Below are positions 7,626 to 16,530 of a stretch of 64,000 nucleotides of DNA, in pieces (within the stretch, counting starts at the first letter, position 1; each line of letters opens with the position of its first letter). The DNA comes from Blastococcus sp. CT_GayMR16 (lineage in GTDB: Bacteria; Actinomycetota; Actinomycetes; Mycobacteriales; Geodermatophilaceae), in assembly GCF_004570875.1 (NCBI RefSeq), contig NZ_SPQK01000012.1:83502-147501 (forward strand), given 5' to 3'. The notes under the pieces were generated by a model that saw only the letters and a program-made list of their open reading frames with translations, had not been told where the DNA came from and ran no database searches. Made by a program: the position numbers and the translations under genes.

Positions 7626-9578
7626 TCAGAGCGGGAGCTCGGCGGACACCCGCCCGCCTCCGGGGGTCGGTCCGGCAACGGCCCGGCCCCCGAGCTCCTC
7701 GGCCCGCACCAGCAACGAGCGCAGACCCACCCCCGGCACCCAGTCGGAGGCGCCGGACCCGTCGTCAGTGACCTCCAGGCACAGGGACGACGGGCTGCAC
7801 CACAGCCGCACCACGCCCCGGGTCGCCGACGAGTGCCGCAGCACGTTGGTCACCGCCTCCGACACGATCCGGAACGCCGCCACCTCCACCGCCGGCGGCA
7901 GCCCCTCGATCTCCTCGGGAGCCTCGAGCACCACCTGCACGGAGGTGGCGGAGCCAAGTCGCTGCCGCAGCGCCCCCACCAGGCCCCGTTCCTCCAGCTC
8001 CAGCGGACGCAGCCCGTAGACCACCCGGCGGACGTCGTCGATCGCCTGCCGCACCCCGGCGCGCACCTCGCCGAGCAGCCGGTCGGCCGTCTGCGGGTCG
8101 CGGTGCAGCACGTTGCTCGCCGCGTCGGCCCGGAACGCGGCGCCGGTGAGCACCGGCCCCAGCCCGTCGTGCAGCTCGCGGTGCAGCCGCAGCCGCTCCT
8201 CCGCGTGCGCGCCCACCAGCGCCGCCCGCGACTCCTGCACCTGGCCGGCCAGGTCGGCGGAGTACAGCGCCAGCGCCAGCGGCGTCCCGATCAGCGTCAG
8301 CACGCGGCGGTCGGCCGCGTGCAGCGCGTCCTCCCCGCGCCGCAGCCCCACCTCCAGCAGCGCCGCGGACGGCGTCCCCTCGGCCAGCGCCACCTCCGCC
8401 CGGCGGGCGCCGTCGGGCAGCGAGCCGGCCGCGGCGACCGCCACCCCGTTCCGCACCAGTGTCAGCGCCGGCAGCCGCAGCGTCTCCCGCGCCTGCTCGA
8501 GCACCTCGTCCAGGTCCGCACCCGGCGCCACCCCCCGGGCGACGTCCTCCGCCGCCGTCAGCGCGTCCGCCCGCGAGCCGTAGAACGCCCGGTCGACGAC
8601 GCGCTGCACCACCGACCGCACCGGGGCGAACGCGAACGCCACCGCCAGCGCGGCCAGGGCGGCGATCCCCCGGTCCGCGTCGTCGGGCACCAGCTGCGAC
8701 AGGCCCGCCACCAGCCCGGCGTAGACGGCGACCAGTGCGATCGACACGATCAGGTACAGCACCGCCCGCGACACCACGAGCCGGATGTCGAGCAGCTGGT
8801 GACGGAGTACGGCGATCGCGATCGCGATGGGCACCAGCACGAAGCTGAGCAGCAGCAGGATCGGGCCGTCCCCGGTGAGCCACCGCTGCGAGTTCAGGAC
8901 CCCCAGCACCAGCACGGCCAGGATCAGCCACAGCACCTGCCGTCGAACCTGCTCCGGACCCCGGCGGTAGCGCAGCACCAGGGACACCACGACCAGCACC
9001 AGGACGAGCACGTTGCTGACGTTGACGACCGCCCACGCGGCATCGGACAGCACCAGGTCCGTCGAGAGAATCGACACCGTCGCCGGGTCCGCCGTCGCCG
9101 GCTCGGCACTGAGCACCCCGATGCCGATCTGCACGACCATCAGCGCCACGATCAGCCAGGCCACCGGCCGCCAGCGCGGCGAGGACAGCCGTCCGTCGGG
9201 GAAGAGCAGCAGGGCCAGCGGGAACAGCCCCACGATGCCCAGCTGCCAGGCGGCGATGAAGAGCGTGGACAGGGCGCGGACGACAGCGTCCGGCCAGCCG
9301 GCGTCCAGCCCGATGGCGATGACCGGCGCGGACGCGGCGGTCGTGAGGTGCCCGAGACCGCAGACCAGGAAGAGCCAGCCCAGCCGGTTGTCGGGCCGCG
9401 ACCACGCGATCAGCGCCCCCGACCCCAGGAACCCGGCCCCGATGACGCAGTTGGTCAGCGTGTAGCTGTCCACGACGTCCGCCCAGCCCAGCCCGGATGT
9501 CACCGAGCCGACGATCGCGGTGAGCAGCAGCGCCGTCCCGATGCCGGTGAGCCCCGCGACCAGGCGCCGGCCGCTCAC
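7626..9578 (-). CDS. NarL-family sensor histidine kinase with multipass sensor domain
   Basis: A 650-residue integral-membrane kinase. Roughly the first 290 residues hold eight to nine hydrophobic helices with the LAWSRPDNRLGWLFLVCGLG-like MASE-type pattern near residue 60. A GAF-like region follows at about 345-450. The dimerisation/phosphoacceptor helix of the HisKA_3 type carries RLHRELHDGLGP, with the first His of HRELHD as the expected phosphorylation site. The C-terminal HATPase has the N box EAVTNVLRHS and the G1 box VTDDGSG. Its start codon overlaps the stop of the response regulator gene (ATGA), so the two form one operon with the regulator first. The signal sensed is not evident. 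Confidence 0.9.
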   Translation of the reverse strand: MSGRRLVAGLTGIGTALLLTAIVGSVTSGLGWADVVDSYTLTNCVIGAGFLGSGALIAWSRPDNRLGWLFLVCGLGHLTTAASAPVIAIGLDAGWPDAVVRALSTLFIAAWQLGIVGLFPLALLLFPDGRLSSPRWRPVAWLIVALMVVQIGIGVLSAEPATADPATVSILSTDLVLSDAAWAVVNVSNVLVLVLVVVSLVLRYRRGPEQVRRQVLWLILAVLVLGVLNSQRWLTGDGPILLLLSFVLVPIAIAIAVLRHQLLDIRLVVSRAVLYLIVSIALVAVYAGLVAGLSQLVPDDADRGIAALAALAVAFAFAPVRSVVQRVVDRAFYGSRADALTAAEDVARGVAPGADLDEVLEQARETLRLPALTLVRNGVAVAAAGSLPDGARRAEVALAEGTPSAALLEVGLRRGEDALHAADRRVLTLIGTPLALALYSADLAGQVQESRAALVGAHAEERLRLHRELHDGLGPVLTGAAFRADAASNVLHRDPQTADRLLGEVRAGVRQAIDDVRRVVYGLRPLELEERGLVGALRQRLGSATSVQVVLEAPEEIEGLPPAVEVAAFRIVSEAVTNVLRHSSATRGVVRLWCSPSSLCLEVTDDGSGASDWVPGVGLRSLLVRAEELGGRAVAGPTPGGGRVSAELPL

Positions 9579-10228
9579 GACCGCCCCAGCCCGGCGTCAC
9601 GGGCCAGCACGATCGCCTCGGCGCGGGTTCCGACGGCGAGCTTGGCGAAGAGCGAGGAGATGTGGTTGCCGACCGTCTTGGGTGCCAGCCCCAGCGTCGC
9701 CGCGATGCTCGCGTTCCCTGCACCACTGGCCATCCGGTCCAGCACCTGCCGCTCGCGCTCGGTGAGCTGGGGGAAGGGCACGGACTGCGCCGGCCGGTTC
9801 AGCCGGCCGAGCAGCGCGCCGGCGACCTCACTGCTCACCACGACCCCGCCCGCGGCGACCGTCCGGATCGCCCGCTCGATCTCCTCCTGCTCGGCGCCCT
9901 TCACCAGGTAGCCGCGCGCCCCGGCCTGCAGCGCCTCGGCGACCATCGAGTCCTCGTCGAACATGGTCAGCACCAGGACGGCGACGCCCGGGTGCGCCCG
10001 CACGATCTGCCGGGTGGCCTCGACGCCGTCCAGTTCCGGCATCCGCAGATCCATGATCACCACGTCCGGCCGCGTCAGCGCCGTCTCCCGGACCGCCGCC
10101 TGCCCGGTGCCGGCCTGCCCCACGACCGCCACGCCCGGCAGCGAGTCCAGCAGGGCGGCGAGCCCGCCGCGGACGACCGGGTGGTCGTCGGCCAGCAGCA
10201 CACGGATGTCGGTGCCGGTCTCGACCAC
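9575..10228 (-). CDS. NarL/FixJ-family response regulator
   Basis: A 217-residue regulator. The receiver domain has VLLADDHPVVRGG (acidic pocket DD), phosphoacceptor Asp in VVIMDLRMPELDG, and the conserved Lys in GYLVKGA. The C-terminal LuxR helix-turn-helix reads LTERERQVLDRMASG then IAATLGLAPKTVGNHISSLF. It is partner to the kinase whose gene overlaps by four bases. The start is taken as the GTG at 10228, giving standard family length. Divergent from the membrane-protein pair at 10404, with a 175-bp shared promoter region, so that pair is a plausible target. Confidence 0.9.
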   Translation of the reverse strand: MVETGTDIRVLLADDHPVVRGGLAALLDSLPGVAVVGQAGTGQAAVRETALTRPDVVIMDLRMPELDGVEATRQIVRAHPGVAVLVLTMFDEDSMVAEALQAGARGYLVKGAEQEEIERAIRTVAAGGVVVSSEVAGALLGRLNRPAQSVPFPQLTERERQVLDRMASGAGNASIAATLGLAPKTVGNHISSLFAKLAVGTRAEAIVLARDAGLGRS

Positions 10229-10403
10229 GGCGCGAATGATGACCGCCCGCGGCCCGCCATGGGCGGGGTCCAGCCCCCACCCGACCCGGGCAACGTCCCC
10301 GACCGGGCCCGCTCGCGCGCCCTGGGGACGGGATGACCCCCGGCCCGAGGCTGCCGGTGCGACCGCGGATCCGCCGTCGCGCCGCCGTCCGAGGAGCCTC
10401 CCG

Positions 10404-10781
10404 ATGACCACAGCAACCACCACGTACCGACCGCGTACGACCCCCGCCGTCCGCACCGGCCTGGTGCTCGCCGTCCTGCTCGCGCTCGGCGATGTGGCCG
10501 CGGGGATCACCACCATCAGCGGCGATGCGGTGGGCACGACCATCGCCGTCGTCGGCGGCCTGCTGGCGCTGGGCACGATCGGCGCCCTCCCCGCCGCGTG
10601 GCGCGGGGCGGCCTGGGCGCTGCGCACCGTCGCCGCCACCCGGCTGCTCGGCGCGCTGACCGCGGTGCCGGCCTTCTTCGTGGACGACGTCCCGGCCGGA
10701 ATGGTCCTCGCCGCAGCGGTCACCGTCGTGGTCGCGATCGTCGTCGTCGTGCTGGTGCTCCCCCGCGGGACCCGGTCATGA
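10404..10781 (+). CDS. Small four-helix membrane protein
   Basis: A 125-residue, highly hydrophobic protein with about four membrane helices (for example VRTGLVLAVLLALGDVAAG and VVGGLLALGTIGALPAAW). GAGGAG upstream of the ATG is a good ribosome site. It overlaps the next membrane-protein gene by ATGA and is divergent from the two-component system, whose regulator may control it. Function unknown. Confidence 0.75.
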   Translation: MTTATTTYRPRTTPAVRTGLVLAVLLALGDVAAGITTISGDAVGTTIAVVGGLLALGTIGALPAAWRGAAWALRTVAATRLLGALTAVPAFFVDDVPAGMVLAAAVTVVVAIVVVVLVLPRGTRS

Positions 10782-11455
10782 CCGCCACCGCAAGCCGCAC
10801 GGCCACGGGGAAGCCGCCGGCCGACGTCCGCCGCTTCGACCGCCGGGTGGCGGCGGTGCTCATGCCGATCGGGCCGGCCGCCGTCGCCGTCCTCCGCTTC
10901 GTGCTCCCGGCCGAGCCGGCCACCCATCCCGGTGCGCAGCGGCTCGTCGTGTGGCTCGGCCTGGTAGCCGTGCTGACGCTGCTCCCCGGCGCGCTCGCCG
11001 CGATCCGGCTGCTGCGCAGGTACACGCCGCGGCTGGCCACCTGGACGGCCGCGCTGCTCGTGCCCGGCTACCTGGGCATGACGGCGCTGATCGTCTCCGA
11101 TGCCGCGATCCTCGCCGCCATCGACCTCGGCATGCCGTCGAGGCAGGTCACCGAGCTGTCGGACGCGATCTTCGCCCTGCCGACGATGAGCATCCTGGTG
11201 TTGGTCTTCGTCGTCGGGCACATCCTCGGCACGCTGCTGCTCGGCATCGCGGCGTTCCGGGCGCGGTTGATGCCGCGGCCGGTCGCGGTGGCCCTGGCGG
11301 GATCCCAGTTCGTCCACCTCGCCGCCTTTCTCGGCGGGTGGCCCCTGCTCGACCTCCTGGCCTGGACGACGACGGCGGTCGGCATGGCCTTCCTCGCTCG
11401 CGTCGTGCTCCGCACGTCGGACGACGAGTGGGACCTCCCGCCGCTGCCCCGCTGA
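10778..11455 (+). CDS. Six-helix membrane protein, unknown function
   Basis: A 225-residue integral membrane protein with about six helices, starting at an ATG that overlaps the stop of the preceding gene. Segments such as QRLVVWLGLVAVLTLLPGAL and ATWTAALLVPGYLGMTALI are clearly membrane-spanning. A short acidic tail (SDDEWDLPPLP) ends the protein. It resembles actinobacterial membrane proteins found next to NarL-type two-component systems; the role is unknown. Translational coupling suggests that it works together with the 125-residue protein. Confidence 0.75.
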   Translation: MTATASRTATGKPPADVRRFDRRVAAVLMPIGPAAVAVLRFVLPAEPATHPGAQRLVVWLGLVAVLTLLPGALAAIRLLRRYTPRLATWTAALLVPGYLGMTALIVSDAAILAAIDLGMPSRQVTELSDAIFALPTMSILVLVFVVGHILGTLLLGIAAFRARLMPRPVAVALAGSQFVHLAAFLGGWPLLDLLAWTTTAVGMAFLARVVLRTSDDEWDLPPLPR

Positions 11456-11540
11456 CCTTCCGCACCTGGCGCTGCCCCGGACTCGACCATGGCCGGGTTG
11501 CCTTTCGGCAGGGGACCTCGAGAACGACGATCCCGCGGTG

Positions 11541-12131
11541 TCAGCCGGCCGATGCGGGGGTGGCCGGGGCAGGGATGGGCGGGGGCAGCGCACCAGGCAA
11601 CGCCTGGTGCAGCCGCCGCATCCCGGCCAACATCCGGGTCTTGACCGTGCCGAGCGGAACTCCGGTGCGCTCGGCGATCTGCCGCTGCGTGTAACCGCCC
11701 CAGTAGGCCAGCACGATCGCCTCCCGTTGCGGGGCCGGAAGTCCCTCGAGCGCCCGCCGCACGGGCAGCGCCCCCATCCGGTCGGAGACCTCGTCGGCGA
11801 GGTCGCGGCCGACCTCGGGTTCGGCCGCCCCCTTCGCGAGGACGTCGACGCGACGGCGCTGGGACTCCTCGCGCCGGACGGCGTCCACCGCCTTGTGATG
11901 CACCATCGCCAGCAGCCAGGTACCGAACGAGCCCCGCTCCGGGTCGAACGACGCGGGGTTCCGCCAGTGCGCGAGGAACGCCTCCTGGACGACGTCCTCG
12001 GCGAGCCCGTCGTCCTTGACGATCCGGCGGGCGAGGGCGAGCGCTCGGGGTGTCCAGCAGGAGACCAGCTCCTCGGTGGAGCCGGCAACCGGGCCGTCGA
12101 GAGACCCGGGCTGGTCCGCGGTGATCGTCAC
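11541..12131 (-). CDS. ECF-type RNA polymerase sigma factor
   Basis: A 196-residue sigma-70 family protein. Region 2 includes ALALARRIVKDDGLAEDVVQ, then EAFLAHWRNPASFDPERGSF and the promoter-melting GTWLLAMVHHKAVDAVRRE. Region 4 reads LPAPQREAIVLAYWGGYTQR then IAERTGVPLGTVKTRMLAGM. It looks closest to the SigK/ECF19-like group. No anti-sigma factor gene is adjacent, which is unusual for that group. The Pro/Ala-rich tail is short. The GTG at 12131 gives the family-typical length; no strong ribosome site is visible. Convergent with the membrane-protein gene ending at 11455. Confidence 0.85.
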   Translation of the reverse strand: MTITADQPGSLDGPVAGSTEELVSCWTPRALALARRIVKDDGLAEDVVQEAFLAHWRNPASFDPERGSFGTWLLAMVHHKAVDAVRREESQRRRVDVLAKGAAEPEVGRDLADEVSDRMGALPVRRALEGLPAPQREAIVLAYWGGYTQRQIAERTGVPLGTVKTRMLAGMRRLHQALPGALPPPIPAPATPASAG

Positions 12132-12228
12132 GAAAGTAAGTTGCGCACAATCTGCCCGTGCCAAACGGACCGTCACCCGCACGGGCCCGATTGCAACCAT
12201 GCCGTGACCCGGCCGCTCCCGCGACCGA

Positions 12229-12483
12229 TCAGCGCGAGATCGGCGGGAGCCAGCCGGAGGCGAGCTTCGCGTAGACCGCCTGCAGTGCGGCCAGCGGCGC
12301 CATGTGCTCGTCGCTCTGCAGTCGCTGCACCTCGGCGAGGATGCCCTCCCAGTGCCCGGACGGCGCGACTTCCCGCAGCTTGGTGCGGGCAGCGGCCAGC
12401 TCCGCGGTGACCCCGGTGACCTGCACGGGCTGTCGCGGGGACGGCGTCGTTCCGACGGGCTCGACCTCCATGGCGCGGAACAT
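12229..12483 (-). CDS. Small helical protein, unknown function
   Basis: An 84-residue protein (80 if the second ATG at 12471 is used). It is predicted helical (TAELAAARTKLREVAP, then LQSDEHMAPLAALQAVYAKL) and ends with LPPISR. Composition and codon bias look natural for this genome, but neither start has a clear ribosome site and I recognise no family. It is divergent from the gene at 12559, sharing a 75-bp gap. Confidence 0.5.
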   Translation of the reverse strand: MFRAMEVEPVGTTPSPRQPVQVTGVTAELAAARTKLREVAPSGHWEGILAEVQRLQSDEHMAPLAALQAVYAKLASGWLPPISR

Positions 12484-12558
12484 AGGGGGTCGGGGCCGCG
12501 CGGCGGAAGGACCTGCCGCCGTATCCGACCCCGAGTGGCCAGAGGGGAGGATGAGTCG

Positions 12559-13302
12559 ATGACCGACGCACTGGATCTGCCGAGCGCCGGCCCCGACCCG
12601 ATGTCCTGGGACACCGCGCTGGCCGCCGTCCTCGGATACGCCCGCGGACGCCGCCCGCTGCACTTCCGTGCGCCTAACTCCCACACCGGGCGCTGGGTGC
12701 AGATCCCGGCCTACGGCTACGAGCGGTTCGACGTCCGGGCCAGGTCGCCGCAGCCCCTCGGCGAGCACGACATCCTCACCGCCGAGGGCCTGCACGGCCG
12801 GCTCGATCCGGCCGGCTGGGCGGCCATGAAGAGCGTTCTGGACGACGTCCGTCCGCTCGCCGACGCCGTTCTCGAGCGCGCCACCGGCCGGTCCCTCGCC
12901 GAGCTGTCGGACGACGAGTTCTCGGTGCTGGCCGAACCCGGCACCGTCGGCGCGTGTCTCCGGCAGATCAACCACCTCGTGCAGCAGGCGCCCGGCGTCT
13001 CGGCCAAGCACGTGTCCGCGGCGCTGCACCACCGGTCGCCCGACCTCGTCCCGCTGCTCGTCCGCACCACCCGCTGGCAGCTCCTCCCCCACGTCCGCGA
13101 GGGCGACAGCGGCGTGGAGGCGGTCATCCACCGCGAGCTCGTCGCCAACGCCGCCGCCTTCCAGGCGCTGCAGCAGGCGCTGACCGGGCACGACATCCAG
13201 CTCACGACCCTCCGGCTGCACGACGTCCTGCTGTGGCTCAGCGGCAGCCTGCGACTGACGCACGCCGTGGCCCTGGGCCAGGACGACGTCCTCGGCCGGT
13301 AG
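12559..13302 (+). CDS. DUF6308-like protein
   Basis: A 247-residue cytoplasmic protein with AGGGGAGG eight bases before the ATG. Segments such as LGYARGRRPLHFRAPNS and LTAEGLHGRLDPAGWAAM resemble the uncharacterised actinobacterial DUF6308 group; I hold that name tentatively. The C-terminal half is helical. No catalytic motif is evident. It is followed after 90 bp by the tandem-ABM gene. Confidence 0.65.
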   Translation: MTDALDLPSAGPDPMSWDTALAAVLGYARGRRPLHFRAPNSHTGRWVQIPAYGYERFDVRARSPQPLGEHDILTAEGLHGRLDPAGWAAMKSVLDDVRPLADAVLERATGRSLAELSDDEFSVLAEPGTVGACLRQINHLVQQAPGVSAKHVSAALHHRSPDLVPLLVRTTRWQLLPHVREGDSGVEAVIHRELVANAAAFQALQQALTGHDIQLTTLRLHDVLLWLSGSLRLTHAVALGQDDVLGR

Positions 13303-13343
13303 GCCGTTGCCCTTTCCGTGCCCACGCGAGGAGAGTGGTCCGC

Positions 13344-13370
13344 GCGGCGGTGCCGCAGGGGCGTCGCCGC
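13344..13370 (+). promoter_or_regulatory. Conserved leader hairpin, copy 1
   Basis: GGCGGTGCC (13346-13354) pairs over nine positions, two of them G-U, with GGCGTCGCC (13360-13368) around the five-base loop GCAGG; 13344-13345 and 13369-13370 add two outer pairs. It ends 22 bases before the ATG at 13393, just upstream of the GAGAGGAG ribosome site. Both stem arms recur unchanged at 31914-31936 before the paralogous gene. The spacing to the ATG differs by two bases between copies, so the conservation is not protein coding. Confidence 0.6.
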
Positions 13371-13392
13371 CGATCCCGAGAGGAGTGGTGGC

Positions 13393-14013
13393 ATGTACGC
13401 CCGATCCACCACCGTCCGCGGCGACCCGCAGTCCCTCGACAGCGCGATCGCCTACGTCCGCGACGAGGTCATGCCGATGGTCCAGGAGATGCCCGGCTGT
13501 ATCGGCCTCTCGATGCTGTGCGACCGCGACACCGGCCGGACCATCACCACGTCCGCCTGGGACAGCGAGGAGTCGATGCACAACAGCGAGGGGCCGATCC
13601 ACGAGATGCGTCAGCGCTTCGCCGAGATGATGGGCGGCTCACCGGAAGTGCAGGAGTGGGAGATCGCCGTCCTGCACCGCGCGCGCCAGGCACCGGACGG
13701 CGCCTGTGCCCGGGTCCTCTGGGGCCGTGGGGACCCCGCCGACGCCGACCGCGCGCTGGACGCCTTCCGCATGACGATCCTCCCGCGACTGGAGGAACTG
13801 CCGGGCTTCTGCAGCGTGAGCCTGCTGGCCGACCGCGAGAGCGGGCGGGCCGTGACGGCGACGGTCTACGAGAGCCGCGACGCGATGAAGCTCGCAGCCG
13901 ACCGGCTCATGCCGATGCGCGACGAGTTCGACCGGCAGATGCGCGGCGAGGTCACCGAGGTCGCCGAGTTCGACCTCGTCCTGGCCCACCTGCGCGTGCC
14001 CGAGACCGTCTGA
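13393..14013 (+). CDS. Tandem ABM-fold protein, copy 1
   Basis: A 206-residue protein made of two ferredoxin-like ABM (antibiotic biosynthesis monooxygenase-like) repeats. Each has the pattern of a first strand, a helix ending in PGCIGLSML or PGFCSVSLLADRESG, and a strand with SAWDSEESM or TVYESRDAM. The first repeat ends near residue 100 with EVQEWEIAV, the second with VAEFDLVLAHLRVPETV. ABM folds serve as cofactor-free monooxygenases, haem-degrading enzymes or ligand-binding sensors; no catalytic residue assignment is possible here. GAGAGGAG precedes the ATG. A same-length paralogue lies at 31959, identical at roughly 60% of positions by eye. Both carry the same hairpin leader, suggesting shared translational or transcriptional control. 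Confidence 0.75.
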   Translation: MYARSTTVRGDPQSLDSAIAYVRDEVMPMVQEMPGCIGLSMLCDRDTGRTITTSAWDSEESMHNSEGPIHEMRQRFAEMMGGSPEVQEWEIAVLHRARQAPDGACARVLWGRGDPADADRALDAFRMTILPRLEELPGFCSVSLLADRESGRAVTATVYESRDAMKLAADRLMPMRDEFDRQMRGEVTEVAEFDLVLAHLRVPETV

Positions 14014-14060
14014 CCCGAGGGGCCGGCCGGTGCCACGCCGCGGGCACCGGCCGTGGGTCA
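14011..14060. terminator. Bidirectional terminator hairpin between convergent genes
   Basis: GGCCGGTGCC (14025-14034) pairs perfectly with GGCACCGGCC (14043-14052); outer arms TGACCC (14011-14016) and GGGTCA (14055-14060) also pair and contain both stop codons. No U tract is present, as is common in actinobacteria. Confidence 0.65.
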
Positions 14061-15797
14061 CGGCGTCCAGGAGGGATTGCGCCCGGTCTGGCCGAGCAGC
14101 CTGTCGAGCACGGGGGCATCGGAGGGCACCAGCACGACCGGCCCGTACATCCCGTTGCGCATCTCCGGCGCGGACGCGGCGATCTCGACGGCGAAGTCGA
14201 GGCACGCCTGCGCGCTCGCCTGATCGGCCAGGTACTCCTGACCGGTGCCGGCGGCGACGTCCCACCCGTGGACCAGCACCTCGTTCAGCGCGACCACGGC
14301 GACCGTCGGCCCCGGCATGGTCATGCCCGCGATCTCGGTGGAGCCCTCCCACGCCGACGGCTCCCGCCAGGCGGCCGCCAGCGCGTCGAGCTGCCGGGGC
14401 AGCCGCTGGCGCCAGTCCGGCGGCAGCTGGTCGGCGTCGGGGTACGGGCCCGGGGCCTGCGGCTCCTTCTCCGCCGCACCCCGGAAGGCGACGGTCAGGG
14501 TGACCAGGTGGTGCAGCAACGCCGCGACCGACGTGTCGGCGCACGGCGTCGGGTCGGCGAGCTGGTCGTCGCGCACCCCCGCGACCACGCGGGCCACCTC
14601 GGCGGCCTGCGGGGCGAGGTCCAGAGGCATCGTCATGTCAGGTACGACCTTCCGTCGGGGCCGAGTCATCGCCGGACGGCCGGGGTCGAACAGCGCGATC
14701 GGATGATCGGTCGCTCCGCTGAGGGCCAGGTCGGCCAGGATCTCCCCGACCACCGGCACGAACTTGAAACCGTGCCCCGAGAAGCCGCACGCCACCGTCA
14801 CCTGCGCGTGCTGCGGATGGCCGGCGATGACGAAGTGGTGATCCGGTGTCGTGGTGTACATGCAGGTGACGGCGCTCAGCAGCCTGTTCGGCATCGTCGG
14901 GAGCAGCGCCCGCAGGTGCGCGGCGATGAACTCCACCTCCTCCGGGTGCACCTCCCGGTCGATCGTCTCCGGCGTGCACACCTCGCCGCGCCGGAAGAAC
15001 GCCGCCTTCACCCCGCCGGACTGCCCGTCGATCGCCGGGAAGCCGTAGAGCTGGAGCTCCGGGCCGCCGTGGATCCAGATCGGCTGGCGGTCCGGCACGA
15101 ACGGGGCGACGCCGCCGTCCGGTTGGAACCAGTACATGACCTGGCGCTCGACGGTGAGCGGCAGACCGAGGTCGGCCAGCAGCTCCGGTGCCCACGCGCC
15201 GGGGCAGATCACGAGGTGGTCGGCCGCGTAGGTGCTCGAGGCCGTGGTCACCCGGACGCCGCCCCCGTCCGCCGTCCAGGCGAGCGCCGGCTCGGCGAAC
15301 CGCAGCTCCGCTCCCCGCCGGCCGGCCAGCTCCAGGTGCGCCGTCACCGTCTCCTCGGGCCGGACGAAGCCCGCGATCTCCTCGTACAGCCCCACCTCGT
15401 CGTCGGCCGGAGCCATCGTCGGGAAGCGGCGCCGGATCTCCGCGGCGTCCAGCACCTCGTGCGGCAGGTCCCACTCCTGCGCGGCGCTCAGGCTGCCGGC
15501 CACCGTCGGGCTCTCCGGCCGGCCCAGGTACAGGCCGCCGGTCTGCGTCATCAGGCCGCGGCCGGAGTCGACCTCCAGCTGCTCCCACAGCTCGTAGGCC
15601 CGCCGCAGCAGGGGCACGTAGGCCGGGTCCTCGAAGTAGGCCTGCCGGATGATCCGCGACCCGCCGTGACTGGAGCCGAGCGCGTGGGCCGGTCCGAAGC
15701 GCTCCAGGCCGAGCACCCGGGCTCCCCGCCCGGCCAGGTGCGCGGCCGCGGCGCTGCCCATGCCGCCGAGTCCGATCACGATCACGTCGTAGGGCAC
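14058..15797 (-). CDS. Sarcosine-oxidase-like flavoenzyme fused to a DinB/TIGR03086 domain
   Basis: One 579-residue open frame. Residues 1 to about 385 are a monomeric sarcosine oxidase/N-methyltryptophan oxidase-type flavoprotein: [20 protein letters not shown] (FAD dinucleotide fold), [13 protein letters not shown], the [11 protein letters not shown] region carrying the expected covalent-flavin Cys, and [16 protein letters not shown]. Residues about 386-579 are a four-helix TIGR03086/mycothiol-dependent maleylpyruvate isomerase-like domain ([29 protein letters not shown]). The junction reads [20 protein letters not shown]; a one-base shift there would create a stop in front of the second domain's natural ATG. 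It may therefore be a true fusion, or two genes joined by a small deletion or sequencing error. Start is the GTG at 15797. Confidence 0.8.
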   Translation of the reverse strand: MPYDVIVIGLGGMGSAAAAHLAGRGARVLGLERFGPAHALGSSHGGSRIIRQAYFEDPAYVPLLRRAYELWEQLEVDSGRGLMTQTGGLYLGRPESPTVAGSLSAAQEWDLPHEVLDAAEIRRRFPTMAPADDEVGLYEEIAGFVRPEETVTAHLELAGRRGAELRFAEPALAWTADGGGVRVTTASSTYAADHLVICPGAWAPELLADLGLPLTVERQVMYWFQPDGGVAPFVPDRQPIWIHGGPELQLYGFPAIDGQSGGVKAAFFRRGEVCTPETIDREVHPEEVEFIAAHLRALLPTMPNRLLSAVTCMYTTTPDHHFVIAGHPQHAQVTVACGFSGHGFKFVPVVGEILADLALSGATDHPIALFDPGRPAMTRPRRKVVPDMTMPLDLAPQAAEVARVVAGVRDDQLADPTPCADTSVAALLHHLVTLTVAFRGAAEKEPQAPGPYPDADQLPPDWRQRLPRQLDALAAAWREPSAWEGSTEIAGMTMPGPTVAVVALNEVLVHGWDVAAGTGQEYLADQASAQACLDFAVEIAASAPEMRNGMYGPVVLVPSDAPVLDRLLGQTGRNPSWTP

Positions 15798-15842
15798 GGC
15801 CCCAGCTCATCAGATCCTGCGGTCGGCAGCGAGACTGCAGGC

Positions 15843-16262
15843 GTGAGCGACCCCTTCGATCTCCAGCGGTTCCTCGACGCCCAGGCCCAGACCTACGAGC
15901 AGGCACTCGCCGAACTCCGGGACGGCGCGAAGCGCACCCACTGGATGTGGTTCGTGTTCCCGCAGATCGCCGGCCTCGGCCGCAGCGGGATGGCGCAGCG
16001 CTTCGCGATCACCGGCGTGGCGGAGGCCCGCGCCTACGCCGCACACCCGACGCTCGGCCGGCGGCTGGTCGAGTGCGCCCGCGCCCTCACCGACCTCGAC
16101 ACCGCCGACGCCGTCGCGGTGTTCGGTCCCGTCGACGCGCAGAAGCTGCAGTCGTCCATGACGCTGTTCGCCTCCGCCGTCCGCGACGAGCCGGTCTTCC
16201 GCCAGGTGCTCGACCACTACTTCGACGGCGCGGAGGACGACGCGACGACGTCCCGCCTCTGA
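15843..16262 (+). CDS. DUF1810 family protein
   Basis: A 139-residue protein with the full DUF1810 pattern: FDLQRFLDAQAQTYEQAL, THWMWFVFPQIAGLG, ITGVAEARAYAAHPTLG and DAQKLQSSMTLF. The family is cytoplasmic and uncharacterised; it is often associated with macrodomain or ADP-ribose contexts. The GTG at 15843 gives normal family length. It is divergent from the flavoenzyme gene with only 45 bp between starts and is immediately followed by a cyclase-gene remnant on the other strand. Confidence 0.85.
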   Translation: MSDPFDLQRFLDAQAQTYEQALAELRDGAKRTHWMWFVFPQIAGLGRSGMAQRFAITGVAEARAYAAHPTLGRRLVECARALTDLDTADAVAVFGPVDAQKLQSSMTLFASAVRDEPVFRQVLDHYFDGAEDDATTSRL

Positions 16263-16265
16263 CTC

Positions 16266-16399
16266 CTAGTCTTCGACGAGGTAGAGCTGCCACTCCCCCG
16301 GCACGCCCTTCAGCTCGGCCCGCCCGTGCTCGGCGAAGCGACCTGGTAGGCGATGTGGGCGTCGCCGCTGCGGACATACCGGGTCGTGGGAGTGTCCAC
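16266..16399 (-). pseudogene. Remnant of an alpha/beta hydrolase-adenylate cyclase gene
   Basis: From a GTG at 16399 the minus strand reads VDTPTTRYVRSGDAHIAYQV, the usual opening of class III cyclases that carry an N-terminal alpha/beta hydrolase. After a frame change at the next few bases it reads RFAEHGRAELKGVPGEWQLY then LVED and a stop, the usual end of the same protein family. The middle, normally well over a kilobase, is gone. This fills most of the 268-bp gap before the kinase-like gene. Confidence 0.7.
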
Positions 16400-16530
16400 G
16401 ACGCCACTCTGCTGCGGGATGCAGTTGCCCGCCAGGAGGTAGCCGGTGACGATGGGGGCCGGGTCCCGCAGGGTGTCGAGTCCAGCCGGAGCTGAGCGAA
16501 CACTCGACGCAGCAGAAGAAGAAGGACGGC

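Noticed and set aside
7833..9911. 692-residue plus-strand open frame
   Set aside because: Antisense to the histidine kinase gene, which has complete family motifs; the plus frame has none.
10720..11040. Minus-strand ORF overlapping the six-helix membrane protein
   Set aside because: Ser/Arg/Thr-rich antisense frame without motifs.
12954..16262. 1102-residue plus-strand open frame
   Set aside because: It overlaps four real genes on both strands, is dominated by Arg/Gly/Pro/Ala and has no fold-like segments except the DUF1810 end that belongs to its own start at 15843. It is a high-GC shadow.
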